NCBI RefSeq assembly: GCF_000815105.2
Contig: NZ_CP010310.2
Span: forward strand, 3,162,001 to 3,226,000
Direction: 5' to 3'
Source of the DNA: Pandoraea pulmonicola
GTDB lineage: Bacteria > Pseudomonadota > Gammaproteobacteria > Burkholderiales > Burkholderiaceae
DNA length: 64,000 bases
Under the pieces are notes generated by a model. The model was not told the DNA's origin. It worked only from the letters and a program-made list of their open reading frames with translations, and searched no databases. Below are positions 21,187 through 29,328 of the stretch, one piece after another (the stretch's first letter is position 1; each line of letters begins with the position of its first letter). The position numbers were made by a program, and so were the translations under genes.

Positions 21187-21714
21187 TTATCCTGCGGCGT
21201 CGGGCGACCTCGCGTCGCCGACCGTTGTCCACGCGGAGCACGTCTTGTACCCCGCGAGCCGCGTGTCCCCCTGTCCGGTGACCGGCTTGACGCAGTAGCG
21301 GATCCGCACCCCGCGCAGGCCGGCAGACGGCATCATTTCCCGGGCGCGTCCTACGACCCGGATACGCGTCGGCCCGGACGCCGCTTCCCACAGATGCACG
21401 CTATCGGTCTCAGGCCAGTCGGCCATCCATCGATAAGTCCCGTTCACGACGCGGCCCACTTGTGGCGTACCGCTCATTGCGACGGCAGCGGCTACCGGCC
21501 GCAAACGGGCATCGAGGTCCTTCGTTACCACCGGCGAACGGGCCGCTTCCGAGAGCGATGCCCCTGCGCTCTCCGCTTCCGCGCCCGGCCCCGTGCTGTT
21601 CACCGTTGGCGGCTGGTACTCGCTACATCCCGCGAGCCACATCGCCACCGCGGCACCAATCAGGCCTGTGCGAACCTGCCGCACCGTTGCGCGCACCGCA
21701 CTTGCGGATTGCAT
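21187..21714 (-). CDS. Hypothetical lipoprotein upstream of the RcsB/RcsC-like genes
   Basis: A 175-residue protein from the ATG at 21714. Basic N-terminal residues precede a hydrophobic run and a lipobox LAGC with the lipidated Cys at position 30, so it should be an outer- or inner-membrane lipoprotein. The mature part (residues 31-175) has a mid-region YRWMADWPETDSVHLWE and two Cys (RYCVKP and KTCSAW) that could form a disulfide. I do not recognise the family; it is not obviously RcsF. Its position, same strand and directly upstream of the phosphorelay genes, suggests it could be an accessory sensor (inference). Alternative starts at 21753 and 21795 would lengthen the signal peptide. Confidence 0.7.
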   Translation of the reverse strand: MQSASAVRATVRQVRTGLIGAAVAMWLAGCSEYQPPTVNSTGPGAEAESAGASLSEAARSPVVTKDLDARLRPVAAAVAMSGTPQVGRVVNGTYRWMADWPETDSVHLWEAASGPTRIRVVGRAREMMPSAGLRGVRIRYCVKPVTGQGDTRLAGYKTCSAWTTVGDARSPDAAG

Positions 21715-21822
21715 GAAACCTGAAAGGAGAGCGTCAATGTGTGTCGTGGTCATCAATGAAATACTGACCCAGCGACGAGTGACGATCAATGCCATCTGTC
21801 GCTTTTACGATCAGCACGAATA

Positions 21823-21877
21823 TAGGATAAATCTATAAAACCCGACCAATTTGAACTTATTTATAGGAAACATCCTA
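21823..21877. promoter_or_regulatory. Rcs-box-like inverted pair
   Basis: The left arm TAGGAT-N4-CTATAAA (21823-21839) and right arm TTTATAG-N5-ATCCTA (21860-21877) form a large dyad with a 20-nt centre. Read on the minus strand, the right arm is TAGGATGTTTCCTATAAA. Its first 14 bases match the published enterobacterial RcsAB box (TAAGAATATTCCTA) at 10 of 14 positions by my count. It lies 109-163 bp upstream of the lipoprotein start, the right place for an operator of the lipoprotein-rcsB-rcsC-like locus. Confidence 0.5.
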
Positions 21878-21950
21878 GTTCAGAATAGGCGGATTACCGA
21901 CTTTGGTTCGCGCACTGCACGCATGCGACGGCGTTTTAACGCAGGATTTA

Positions 21951-22125
21951 CTTAATTCCCGCGAGCCGCGTGCTTCAGGCACGTTCCAATGGACAGTCAC
22001 GTGATGAAAAGATTCATTCAATGTGACATCAATAACGACTGTCGGTTTGAGATGGCGCCGCTATGTACGTTTCAACCGAAAGGGCAATTCACTCGAAAAG
22101 CGTTGTGATTTTCGAGGGAATTAAG
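21951..22125. repeat. Spaced inverted repeat with internal hairpin, no gene
   Basis: CTTAATTCCC (21951-21960) is repeated in perfect inversion as GGGAATTAAG (22116-22125), extending to 13 of 14 matches. Just inside the right copy, CTCGAAAA (22092-22099) and TTTTCGAG (22109-22116) form an 8-bp hairpin. The whole gap 21715-22229 (515 bp) between the lipoprotein and TauE genes is A+T-richer than its surroundings and has no frame with coding bias. It could hold a small RNA, a remnant of a short mobile element, or regulatory sites. Confidence 0.45.
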
Positions 22126-22229
22126 TCGGCATGGAAATGCGCCCTACATCTCGCGGGTGCAACCATGCGTGTATGCACGTATTCCGGCGCTCGCCCGATG
22201 ACCTGATGACATGCCGGCTTTCGACAATG

Positions 22230-23072
22230 TCAGCCGCCGAAGGCCTTCACGAACATGCCCGCTGCAACAAAGGCCATCAAGGCGGAGAAAATCTGCTGCA
22301 ATCGCGCAGCGGCGAGGCGCGGCGCAAGCGCGCGCCCCAGAATCATTCCTGTGACGGCGCCCGCGACAAACAGCCAGCCCCGCTCTCCGGGATGCATGCC
22401 GTGCCACCATGCGTTCGCCACCGTTCCGGCGGAAATCAGCGCGATGACGAACAACGACGTTGCCACCACACCGTGCACCGTGATGTCGGAAAAGCGGCGC
22501 AGCGCGGGAACGATAACGAAGCCGCCGCCAACGCCTAGCAATCCCGAGGCAAATCCGGAAACCGCGCCGATGGCGCCGAGCGTACCTGCGACGCGGCGCG
22601 TCCAGTGCAGGCGTCCCGTTGCAGGATCAAGCCGGCACGGCGGCAGCGGCACGGCGCTGTCCGTCGCGCCACCCACCGGTGCGCAGGCGCGATTGCCGCG
22701 AGAGGCGCGATACATCCGTGCGGCGACGACCAGCATGGCCGCGGCAAACAGGCCGACGAGCCATCGTTCGGGCAGACGATGTGCCATCCAGGTGCCAAGC
22801 GGCGCAACGCACACACCGATCCCCGCCATGAGCATGGCAGCCCGGTAACGCACGAGGCCGGCACGCAGGCCTTGCGCACTGCCGACAGCGGCGCTCGCAC
22901 CGACGGCGAGAAGCGCCACCGGCCCGGCTTGCGGCACTCCCCAACCCAGCCCGAACACCAGCGCAGGCACTGCAAAGATCCCGCCTCCCGCTCCCGTCAA
23001 TCCCAGCACCAGACCGACGGCCGCGCCCAGCAGGGCCGCCATCGGAGACACGCTCGAAATTTCAGGGAACAT
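22230..23072 (-). CDS. TauE/SafE family sulfite/organosulfur exporter-like permease
   Basis: A 280-residue inner-membrane protein made of two homologous halves of about four helices. Each half opens with a Gly-rich motif: GLTGAGGGIFAVPAL near residue 25 and GLLGVGGGFVIVPAL near 177. This is the signature of the TauE/SafE (DUF81) family, whose members export sulfite, sulfoacetate or related anions. Residues about 124-155 form a longer, polar mid-loop. It is separated from the SEL1 gene upstream by about 220 bp holding the palindrome at 23120-23137. The transported substrate is not identifiable from sequence. Confidence 0.88.
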   Translation of the reverse strand: MFPEISSVSPMAALLGAAVGLVLGLTGAGGGIFAVPALVFGLGWGVPQAGPVALLAVGASAAVGSAQGLRAGLVRYRAAMLMAGIGVCVAPLGTWMAHRLPERWLVGLFAAAMLVVAARMYRASRGNRACAPVGGATDSAVPLPPCRLDPATGRLHWTRRVAGTLGAIGAVSGFASGLLGVGGGFVIVPALRRFSDITVHGVVATSLFVIALISAGTVANAWWHGMHPGERGWLFVAGAVTGMILGRALAPRLAAARLQQIFSALMAFVAAGMFVKAFGG

Positions 23073-23119
23073 GGGCGATATCCAGCAAAAAGTGGCTTGG
23101 CACCACCCAAATCACTAAT

Positions 23120-23137
23120 AGTCATATGCTTATGACT
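23120..23137. promoter_or_regulatory. Palindromic operator-like site before the TauE gene
   Basis: AGTCATA (23120-23126), TGCT, TATGACT (23131-23137) is a perfect 7-bp inverted repeat, 48 bp upstream of the TauE/SafE start codon and inside an A+T-rich patch. The position suits a repressor operator over the core promoter. Sulfur-linked TauE genes are often controlled by ArsR/BigR-type repressors, but none is encoded nearby. Confidence 0.45.
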
Positions 23138-23295
23138 GTGGATTATATAGAAACCAACCTGAACAGAAAAGTCCGGGATGGCGTTGGCGTCGCCGGGGGA
23201 CGCCCACCGGCCGCGGCTCCCAAGCCATTTCGACCCGACTTTCAATCGTATTCGGGCGACTCGCCGGCCTTTTTTCAAGTCGCTTACGGCCGTTT

Positions 23296-24066
23296 TCAGG
23301 CCGCTCTGGTCGACGTCCTGTCGGACGCCGTCCTCGGCACCGCCCAGACTTCGGCCAACGCCCGAATCCGCCTGTCCGGGACTCGGGACAGGAAGTCCGC
23401 CGCCTTCTCGAGAAACGCCGGGGTGGCCGTTGCCGGCACTTGGGACAGCCACGTCAGCGCCACGTCGAACTGTTCCTGCCCGATCAGCAGACGCGCAACA
23501 TTGAATTGCCCGCGAAAGTCGCCGCCCAGCGCCGCCTGCCGATACCAGTCGAAGGCGTGCGCCATGTCGCGCTGGACTTCCCAGCCGTCCTCGAAGAAGC
23601 CGCCCAGCAGATTCTGCGACTTGGCGTGTCCGAGCGCCGCGGCCTTCTCCAACCAGTCGAGCGCCGCCTTGCGATCCGTCTCGCCGCCACGCCCGAGCGC
23701 GAGCAGCGTAGCAAGGTTGTACATGCCCCACGGCTCGTTGCGACGCGCGGACTGCCGGTACCAGTAACGTGCCACGTCGTCGCTGACGGGCACGCCCCAA
23801 CCGTTCTCATAGCACCGCCCGACCATGTTCGCCGCCATGCCGTGACCGGCGTGTGCGGCGCGCTTGAACCAGTCGAGTGCGGCCACGGGATCGGGCGCAA
23901 CCCCGCGGCCGTCCAGCAACCATTGCGCGTACACCGTTTGCGCCTCGGTATGCCCCGCCTGTGCAGCCGTCGCAAGCCACGCGAGCGCCGTTTCCGGCGG
24001 TCCGGCGAGGATTTCCCGAATCTGCGCGGAGGTGAGCGTCGCGATTTGCGACGGCGTAACGCGCAT
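23296..24066 (-). CDS. SEL1-repeat (TPR-like) protein coupled to the TonB receptor
   Basis: A 256-residue soluble protein with about five SEL1-like repeats between residues 25 and 200 (recurring A---G---AQ---A-WLLDGRG and AA--GH--A-N--G-CYENGWGV patterns). The start ATG overlaps the receptor stop codon as TGATG, so translation is coupled. SEL1 genes commonly sit between a Fiu/PiuA-type catecholate receptor and a PKHD-type Fe(II)/2-oxoglutarate hydroxylase gene (piuC/ybiX). Here the hydroxylase gene does not follow. The role is unknown; SEL1 repeats usually mediate protein-protein contacts. Confidence 0.88.
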   Translation of the reverse strand: MRVTPSQIATLTSAQIREILAGPPETALAWLATAAQAGHTEAQTVYAQWLLDGRGVAPDPVAALDWFKRAAHAGHGMAANMVGRCYENGWGVPVSDDVARYWYRQSARRNEPWGMYNLATLLALGRGGETDRKAALDWLEKAAALGHAKSQNLLGGFFEDGWEVQRDMAHAFDWYRQAALGGDFRGQFNVARLLIGQEQFDVALTWLSQVPATATPAFLEKAADFLSRVPDRRIRALAEVWAVPRTASDRTSTRAA

Positions 24067-26312
24067 CAGTAACGCGCGGTGAGCGAGACGATCGCGCTGC
24101 GCCCCGGCGCCATCGACGCGTAGTGCGCCGGGTAGGCCTGGTCGAAATAGCGGCGATTGAAGATGTTCTGCACGTTGAGCTGCGCCGTGATCTTCTTGTT
24201 GATGCGCCATGCGGCCATCGCATCGAAACGCCAGTACGCCGGAATCTCGCGCAGATTGGCCGGATCGCCGAACACGCTCGACGTGTAGAACGCGCCGCCA
24301 CCGACGGTCACCGCCGGAATGATGTCGTAGGTCGTCCACAGGCTGAAGCTGTTGCGCGGCGTATTCGGGAACTGCTTGCCGTTGTTCGACGCCGCCGTGC
24401 CGGTGCCGTTATCCGTGAGCTCGCTCTTCATGTACGTGTAGCCGCCGAACACCTGCCACTTGTCCGTGAGCTTGCCGGCGAAGCCCAGCTCGAGCCCCTT
24501 CACGTTCTTGCCGCCGACCATCGCATACGTGTTGTCCGCCATCGTCACACGGGCGTTGGTCGTTTCGATGTAGAACAGCGCGGCGGTGAGCAACAAGCGT
24601 TCGCCAAGCACGTTCCACTTCGTTCCGATCTCGTACGAACGGTTCTTCTCGGGGGCGAGATCGGCCGCGTTCACACCCACGCCGCCGCGGCCGGGCAGCA
24701 GACTCTGCCCTTCGCTCCCTTCACCGAGCAGCGAGCCCGCCGGCACCGACGACGTGGCATACGACGCGTAGATACTGCCATTGGGCAGCGGCTTGTACGT
24801 CACGCCGGCCTGCCAGTTGAACAGCGTATCGTCGCGCGAAGTGGTCTTGCCGCCGTTGGCGCGCGTATCGGTGAAATCCGTGGAGTAACGATCGACACGG
24901 GCGCCGAGGTTGATTTGCCACTCCTTCGACAGATCGATGGTATCGAAACCGTAGACGGCGGCCGTGAGCGTGCGCTGGAAGGCCGGATCGTCGTTCAGAC
25001 GAATGCTGCCGGTCCACGGATCGTACGGATTCGGGTTGTACAGGCTCGTGCAGTTGTAACCCGATGCCGCGCCGATACCCCGCAGACACGAGTTCGTCGC
25101 CCCCGAACCGCTGCCCGACGCCACGGTGTAAGTGTCCTTGCGGCTCGATTCGCGTGAGAACTCGGCGCCGATGTTGAAGCTGTGCTTGAAGCGTCCGGTG
25201 TGCGCCTCGCCGAACAGTTCGGTCTGGTTTGCAATGCTCCACACGTTGCTGTCGCGCGTATTGGTGCGGCGCCAGACCTTGCCGTTGGCCACGTTGCCCT
25301 GGCTGTCGTCGGGCTGCGTCCAGATGTAGCTCTGCGAGGACTTCGTGTAGCGCGTCATGTTGCGCACGGTGAGCGTCGGCGAGATGTCGTGCTCGATCTT
25401 GATCGTGCCGATGTCCGACGACGTGCGACGGAAATCGCGATTGTCCAGGCCGTAGAAGTTGTTCGCGTTGACGGCAGCCGGTCCCGTACGGCGCCCCGGC
25501 GCGTAGTTGTACGGAATACCCGAGTCGGGCAGGCCGTCCGACTGCATGTGATAGAAACTTGCGACCACTCGCGTGGGGGTGCCCAGCCCGAACGCGACCG
25601 ACGGCGCAATCCCCCAGCGCGAATCGTAGATGGCGTCGCGACCGGCCACTCCGGCGTCGTGGCCCATGAGGTTCAGGCGGAAGGCGGCGTGATCGCCGAC
25701 CTGCCAGTTGCCGTCGGCCGTCAGGCGTTTGTACTTCGCGTTGCCCAGGCCGACCGTGCCTTCGGCGAAGGTGCCGAGCTTGGCTTCCTTGCTCACGATG
25801 TTCACGCTTCCGCCCGCCCCGCCGCGCCCGCCGTAGGCGCCGCTTGCGCCCTTCACGATTTCGACGGCCTCGGTGTTGAACATCTCGTGCGTGGTCGCGC
25901 CAACGTCGCGCATACCGTCGACGAACAGGCTGCCCTGCGTGTCGTAGCCGCGCAGGAATGGACGATCGCCCAGCGGATTGCCCCCCTCGCCCGCGCCAAA
26001 GGTGATGCCGGGCACGGTACGCAACGCTTCGGTCAAAGTGCTCGAGCCGGTGCTTTGCAGCAGGGGTTCGGGGATGACGGTGACGGCGCGCGGCGTGTCG
26101 AGAATCGGCGCGGTGAATTTCTGCGACGACGAGTAATCGGTCTTGAAACTGTCCCGTTCGCCGGTGACATTGAGGCTGGGCAGTTGCACGTCGGCCGCAG
26201 TGTTCCTGTTCGTGGTCCCGGCGTCGGCCGCCATCGCGCCTTGCGCGCTCAGAATGCCCACCAATGCGGCGCTCAACTGCGAGCGGCGCAGCGTCATCGG
26301 TCCTGCTTGCAT
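24066..26312 (-). CDS. TonB-dependent siderophore receptor, Fiu/PiuA-like
   Basis: A 748-residue outer-membrane receptor. A signal peptide (residues 1 to about 28, ending AMA-AD) is followed by a TonB-interacting N-terminus. The plug domain (about 60-190) has TEALRTVPGITFG and IEIVKG-like (VEIVKGASGAYGGRGGAGG) motifs. A 22-strand barrel ends in an aromatic residue (TARY). The plug and barrel pattern resembles Fiu/PiuA receptors for catecholates and their breakdown products. I chose the ATG at 26312 because it has an AAGGGGGGA ribosome site and starts the signal peptide. The frame is open to 26732, but that stretch covers the Fur-box-like site and is not conserved. Energy would come from a TonB-ExbBD complex encoded elsewhere. 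Confidence 0.93.
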   Translation of the reverse strand: MQAGPMTLRRSQLSAALVGILSAQGAMAADAGTTNRNTAADVQLPSLNVTGERDSFKTDYSSSQKFTAPILDTPRAVTVIPEPLLQSTGSSTLTEALRTVPGITFGAGEGGNPLGDRPFLRGYDTQGSLFVDGMRDVGATTHEMFNTEAVEIVKGASGAYGGRGGAGGSVNIVSKEAKLGTFAEGTVGLGNAKYKRLTADGNWQVGDHAAFRLNLMGHDAGVAGRDAIYDSRWGIAPSVAFGLGTPTRVVASFYHMQSDGLPDSGIPYNYAPGRRTGPAAVNANNFYGLDNRDFRRTSSDIGTIKIEHDISPTLTVRNMTRYTKSSQSYIWTQPDDSQGNVANGKVWRRTNTRDSNVWSIANQTELFGEAHTGRFKHSFNIGAEFSRESSRKDTYTVASGSGSGATNSCLRGIGAASGYNCTSLYNPNPYDPWTGSIRLNDDPAFQRTLTAAVYGFDTIDLSKEWQINLGARVDRYSTDFTDTRANGGKTTSRDDTLFNWQAGVTYKPLPNGSIYASYATSSVPAGSLLGEGSEGQSLLPGRGGVGVNAADLAPEKNRSYEIGTKWNVLGERLLLTAALFYIETTNARVTMADNTYAMVGGKNVKGLELGFAGKLTDKWQVFGGYTYMKSELTDNGTGTAASNNGKQFPNTPRNSFSLWTTYDIIPAVTVGGGAFYTSSVFGDPANLREIPAYWRFDAMAAWRINKKITAQLNVQNIFNRRYFDQAYPAHYASMAPGRSAIVSLTARY

Positions 26313-26500
26313 CTCGGATTTCCCCCCTTGGAGATCACTGGATATCGGCGATCCGCGAACCGTACGTGTTCTGTCGTTGTTCTGTACCTGCAAGGGAAAA
26401 GGAACGACATGCGGCGTTGCGCCATCGTCGCCCGGTCTACTGCCATTGCCAGCCACAGCCGTCGAATCAGTCAATACTGAACCGGAATCGTCCTTAGCGA

Positions 26501-26519
26501 AATGCGAATTATTCCTATT
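26501..26519. promoter_or_regulatory. Fur-box-like site upstream of the TonB receptor
   Basis: AATGCGAATTATTCCTATT is a 19-bp imperfect palindrome with 14 of 19 positions self-complementary. It has the spacing and A/T core (GAATTATTC) of proteobacterial Fur boxes. It lies about 190 bp upstream of the receptor ATG in a markedly A+T-rich patch (26500-26560). A second weaker AT-rich dyad (ATTATT/AATAAT) overlaps it. The long distance implies a leader of 100 nt or more. Confidence 0.5.
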
Positions 26520-26679
26520 TTTAATAATAGTTGCAAATGGTTTGTAATATTCGCGAAGCGACGGCGTGATTTCCGGGGTATGTGTGGAGGGCGCCGAAGC
26601 GGGCCGAAGCCGCGTCGGCCTTGCCTGATAGGGTTGACGGCGCGCTCGCGCGCTCAACGCATCGGAAAGAAAACGACCG

Positions 26680-28002
26680 CTACCGACGGACTTCGACGTT
26701 GGCGGGCAGCGCACCGGCGGTGTCTCCAGCACCGTCGGCGCGAAGTTCCGCGAGGATATCGCCGGTATGTGCGCCGGGGGCCGGTGGATCGACGTGCGTC
26801 ACGGGACTCCGCCCATTGAGCCGCACGGGCGACGCGATCGTGTGCGTCGTCTCTCCGCTGGGCAGCACCATGGGACGCACCCAGCCCATGTGAGCGACCT
26901 GCGGATCGGCCAGCACCCGCGAGTACGTGCTGATAGCGGTGCAAGGCACGCCGACGGCATGCAGGCGCGCAAGCCAGACGCCTCGGTCTTCCAGCATGAA
27001 CACGGCTTCGAGCACGTCGCGCAGCGCCGCCTGATGACGCGCACGCTCGCGCGCACTGGCAAAACGCGAATCGTCGAGCAGGTCGACGCGGTGCACCAGC
27101 GCACAGATGGCCTGCCAGTGCGCCGGTCCGTCGAGATCCATGCCGAAGTAGCCGTCGCGGGCGCGGAACGTCGGCCAGGGCGCCGACGGACCGCCGAAGC
27201 GGGCTTGGTCGTCTTCCAATGCATTCGCCAGAGGCGAAACCGTGCCGTGCACCACTCCCTCACCCGACGCCTGGGGATTCGTTTTTGCACCGTTGCCCGC
27301 GCCATCCCCCGCCTGCCCCATGCCGCCAGGCGTCTGCACAGGCACCAGACCGGCACGCTGGGCCGCCTCGGCACCTTCGTCGCCCGCGCGCAATGCCGCG
27401 ATGGCCAGCGTGGCACCGAGCATCGGCACGTCGATGTGCACGCCGCGCCCATGCTGTTGCGCGGCGACGAGCGCGGCCGACACGGAGAATGCCGCGTAGA
27501 GGCCTGCCGCCAGATCGGCGACCGGCAGGTCGCGCGGGGGTTCGAGCCGGCCCGAGGCCGTCCCCAGCATGCCGCGCAACGCCTCGAGCGCAGGCACGTC
27601 GGGCTGCGACGCGGAGCGCGGCCCGTCCTGGCCGAAGGCGGAAATGGAAGCGTAGACGAGATGCGGCTGAACCGCGGACAGGGCGTCGTACCCGAGACCC
27701 GCGCGGGCCAGCGTGCCGGACGGCAGACATTCGATGACGACGTGCGCTCCGCGCACCAGCGTATGGGCCAGACTCCGGCCTTCGAGGGTGAGCAGATCCA
27801 GCGCGACGGAGCGCTTGTTGCGACGCAGGCCGGCCTGCGCTGGCGCACCGAGTGGACTCTGGTTATCGATGGAAAACTCGTCGACCGGATCGTCGACCAT
27901 GATGACGTCCGCGCCCATGTCGGCGAGCAGCATGCCGCAGTAGGCACCCGCCGCGCCTCGACAGAACTCGATGACGCGAATCCCCGAAAGTGGTGCGTTC
28001 AA
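26680..28002 (-). CDS. Family III CoA-transferase (CaiB/BaiF)
   Basis: A 440-residue enzyme of the formyl-CoA transferase fold. The N-terminal LSGIRVIEFCRGAAGAYCGMLLADMGADVI is diagnostic, and the expected catalytic Asp is Asp135 in QPDVPALEALRG. The family moves CoA between organic acids. Slightly longer than usual because of a Gly/Ala/Asn-rich insert at about residues 225-250 that looks like a disordered loop. No neighbour in the same pathway is present (corA upstream, TonB receptor downstream), so the acid substrate cannot be named. Confidence 0.9.
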   Translation of the reverse strand: MNAPLSGIRVIEFCRGAAGAYCGMLLADMGADVIMVDDPVDEFSIDNQSPLGAPAQAGLRRNKRSVALDLLTLEGRSLAHTLVRGAHVVIECLPSGTLARAGLGYDALSAVQPHLVYASISAFGQDGPRSASQPDVPALEALRGMLGTASGRLEPPRDLPVADLAAGLYAAFSVSAALVAAQQHGRGVHIDVPMLGATLAIAALRAGDEGAEAAQRAGLVPVQTPGGMGQAGDGAGNGAKTNPQASGEGVVHGTVSPLANALEDDQARFGGPSAPWPTFRARDGYFGMDLDGPAHWQAICALVHRVDLLDDSRFASARERARHQAALRDVLEAVFMLEDRGVWLARLHAVGVPCTAISTYSRVLADPQVAHMGWVRPMVLPSGETTHTIASPVRLNGRSPVTHVDPPAPGAHTGDILAELRADGAGDTAGALPANVEVRR

Positions 28003-28268
28003 TATCCGCCCCCTATTTGCCTGGCGCTTGTTGTAGTTCTTACCCTTGGCAACCGTCTGACGCAGTGTTGGCGCATTTTAGTGTAAATATTCCACGCCAG
28101 TCACTGCGAAAAAAGGGAGGGGTTGCACCCCGTTGCCACCGGGCAACAAGGCGCATGGACGCGCGTCGACGACATGTGCCTGACACATCATCGGCAACGC
28201 CGGATGCCCGACGCCGTTCTGCCATTCCACTAGTCTGCCAGTCCGCCAATCCGCCTTTACGCGGCCCC

Positions 28269-29246
28269 TCACAGCCACCCTGCCTTGCGGAATTTCAGGA
28301 ACAGCAGCACGTCGATGACGATCATCGCGGTAATGCATAGCGGATAGCCATACGGGAACTTCAGCTCGGGGATATCGGCGAAGTTCATGCCGTAGATGCC
28401 CGCGATCATCGTCGGCACGGCGAACAGCGCGGCGAACGAACCGAGCCGCTTGGTCGTTTCGTTCTCCGTGAGCGAGATCATGCCGAGATTGACGGAGAGC
28501 GCGGTGGTCACCATTTCCCGCAGCAGATCGATGTTCTTCGTAATGCGTTGCAGATGATCGAACACGTCTCGGAAGTACTCCTGCATGCCGCCGCACAGCT
28601 TGGGGGCCATCGCACCGAACAGCTTGCTGACGGCTTCCATGAGCGGCACGCACGCGTGTTGCAACGTGATCAGACGGCGCTTGAGCTGGTACAGGTCTTC
28701 GATGATCGCCCGGCCCTTGGCCGGCGCGTTGGGCGTGAAGATCTGCTCCTCGATCGCTTCGAGCTGCGCTTCGAGGTCGTCGAATACGGGGAAGTAACTG
28801 TCGACGATGGCGTCCATGAGCGCGTAGAGCACGAAGATCGAGCCCTGCTTGAGCAGATGCGGCTCCTTCTCGGCGCGCGCTCTCACCGCACCCAGCCCTT
28901 GCGTCGCGTTCGAGCGCACCGAGAGCACGTAGTTGTGCCCCGCAAAGATGGCGACTTCGCCGAGCGTGAAATCGCCGTCGGCATCCTTGTTCAGCACGTG
29001 GAGCACTGCGAAAAGCGAGTCGCCGTATTGCTCGATCTTCGGACGCTGGTGGCCGTGCCGGGCGTCTTCCACGGCAAGGTCGTGCAGATCGAACTCGTGC
29101 TGCATCTGCGCCAACTCACCCGGTGCGGGGTCCTTGAGCGCCACCCACACAAAGCAATGCGGACGCGCCAGATAGTCCGAGATTTCGTCGGGGTGCAGAT
29201 CCGCGATCTTGCGGCCATCCTCATAGGCCACGCAATTCACTAGCAT
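28269..29246 (-). CDS. corA: CorA family magnesium/cobalt transporter
   Basis: A 325-residue pentameric divalent-cation channel. A cytoplasmic alpha/beta domain occupies residues 1 to about 255. Two C-terminal helices follow, the first ending in the selectivity motif GMN within IYGMNFADIPEL. The usual acidic/polar periplasmic loop leads into the second helix, and the C-terminus carries the basic KFRKAGWL tail. The ATG at 29246 gives MLVNCVAYEDG. Near-normal length (E. coli CorA 316). Monocistronic, with Mg2+ as the likely main substrate. Confidence 0.92.
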   Translation of the reverse strand: MLVNCVAYEDGRKIADLHPDEISDYLARPHCFVWVALKDPAPGELAQMQHEFDLHDLAVEDARHGHQRPKIEQYGDSLFAVLHVLNKDADGDFTLGEVAIFAGHNYVLSVRSNATQGLGAVRARAEKEPHLLKQGSIFVLYALMDAIVDSYFPVFDDLEAQLEAIEEQIFTPNAPAKGRAIIEDLYQLKRRLITLQHACVPLMEAVSKLFGAMAPKLCGGMQEYFRDVFDHLQRITKNIDLLREMVTTALSVNLGMISLTENETTKRLGSFAALFAVPTMIAGIYGMNFADIPELKFPYGYPLCITAMIVIDVLLFLKFRKAGWL

Positions 29247-29328
29247 TCTTGTTCCTGTTCGATGCGGCTGCCCTGCCCTCACGCGCGCGCCCCAGGCGCC
29301 AGAGCCGGCAGGCGTGCGGCCGCGACCG

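Noticed and set aside
28003..28268. Gap between the CoA-transferase and corA searched for a magnesium riboswitch or terminator
   Set aside because: It lies downstream of corA rather than upstream, and I see no strong stem with a T-run or known leader pattern.
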